From assembly GCA_947457085.1 (NCBI GenBank), contig CANGUS010000136.1:1-5458 (forward strand): 5,458 nt of DNA, written 5' to 3'. Each line of letters begins with the position of its first letter. The first letter of the stretch is position 1. This DNA is from Bacteroidota bacterium. GTDB taxonomy: Bacteria; Bacteroidota; Bacteroidia; Chitinophagales; Chitinophagaceae. Shown here piece after piece: positions 5,057 through 5,458 of this stretch. Position numbers and translations under genes: made by a program. The notes below the pieces were generated by a model that searched no databases, had not been told where the DNA came from, and worked only from the letters and a program-made list of their open reading frames with translations.

Positions 5057-5458
5057 ATGGCAGAAAATTATGTAGTATCGGCAATTAAGTATCGTCCCCA
5101 GCACTTTAACACAGTAGTTGGTCAGTCGCATATTACGACTACTTTAAAAAATGCTATTAAAACAGACCAATTAGCGCATTCATTTCTGTTTTGTGGACCA
5201 AGAGGGGTAGGTAAAACAACCTGTGCTCGTATTTTAGCAAAAACTATTAATTGTACTAATAGAACTGAAGATGCGGAAGCTTGTGATGTTTGTCCATCTT
5301 GTACTTCATTTAAAGAAAATACTTCCTTTAATGTTCATGAATTAGATGCAGCATCTAATAATTCAGTTGATGACATACGTGATTTAATTGAACAAGTTCG
5401 ATTTGCACCTCAAGGTGGTAGCAAATACAAAGTGTATATTATAGATGAGGTACACATG
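5057..5458 (+). CDS. dnaX: DNA polymerase III subunit gamma/tau, N-terminal part (runs off window)
   Basis: This is the clamp-loader ATPase of the replicative polymerase. The 134 residues present cover the start of the AAA+ domain. KYRPQHFNTVVGQ (11-23) is the conserved N-terminus and Walker A is GPRGVGKT (47-54). The zinc module has four cysteines, C66, C76, C79 and C82. DAASNNSVDDIR (97-108) is the conserved block after it, and Walker B with the DExH-like signature is VYIIDEVH (126-133). The frame is open to the last base with no stop, so the sensor motifs, lid domain and tau tail lie beyond the window. The ATG at 5057 is the only sensible start, beside a strong promoter. Whether a frameshift produces gamma, as in E. 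coli, cannot be seen here. Confidence 0.97.
   Translation, partial: MAENYVVSAIKYRPQHFNTVVGQSHITTTLKNAIKTDQLAHSFLFCGPRGVGKTTCARILAKTINCTNRTEDAEACDVCPSCTSFKENTSFNVHELDAASNNSVDDIRDLIEQVRFAPQGGSKYKVYIIDEVHM

Overview
The window reads as an ordinary, tightly packed chromosomal stretch from an AT-rich member of the Bacteroidota, most likely near Chitinophagaceae or Sphingobacteriales. Four things support this: promoter -7 boxes of the TAnnTTTG type, the absence of clear Shine-Dalgarno sequences, a PheS with a double CxxC insertion typical of that phylum, and a DnaX start resembling Bacteroidota homologues. No mobile element, CRISPR array, rRNA or tRNA is visible, and I see no clear sign of a novel defence or mobile system.

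Layout. Bases 1-79 hold no gene I can support. A small winged-helix regulator follows on the plus strand (open from 137 to 373). Its natural N-terminus, from an ATG at 80, is cut by an in-frame TAA at 104-106. It converges on, and overlaps by 4 bases, a minus-strand NAD-dependent epimerase/dehydratase (370-1338). Next on the minus strand come a 10-bp hairpin terminator, a 65-residue DUF5679-like protein that has lost most of its zinc cysteines (1419-1616), pheS (1670-2698) and a 74-residue two-helix membrane protein (2738-2962). A divergent promoter region then leads to a plus-strand DUF502 membrane protein (3066-3665), whose end overlaps by 11 bases the end of minus-strand ruvX/yqgF (3655-4065). 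ruvX lies 9 bases downstream of a UbiA-family prenyltransferase (4075-4944), probably MqnP of menaquinone synthesis. A second divergent promoter region separates this pair from dnaX (5057 onward), which runs off the window after Walker B.

The genes are mostly housekeeping: translation (PheS), rRNA maturation (RuvX), replication (DnaX) and respiratory quinone synthesis (UbiA family). They form short independent units rather than one pathway. The most notable points are the nonsense codon in the regulator, and a recurring layout in which a TAnnTTTG-like box sits exactly 4 bases before the start codon of four different genes. That layout suggests leaderless or nearly leaderless mRNAs. The Cys-poor DUF5679-like protein is also worth a second look.
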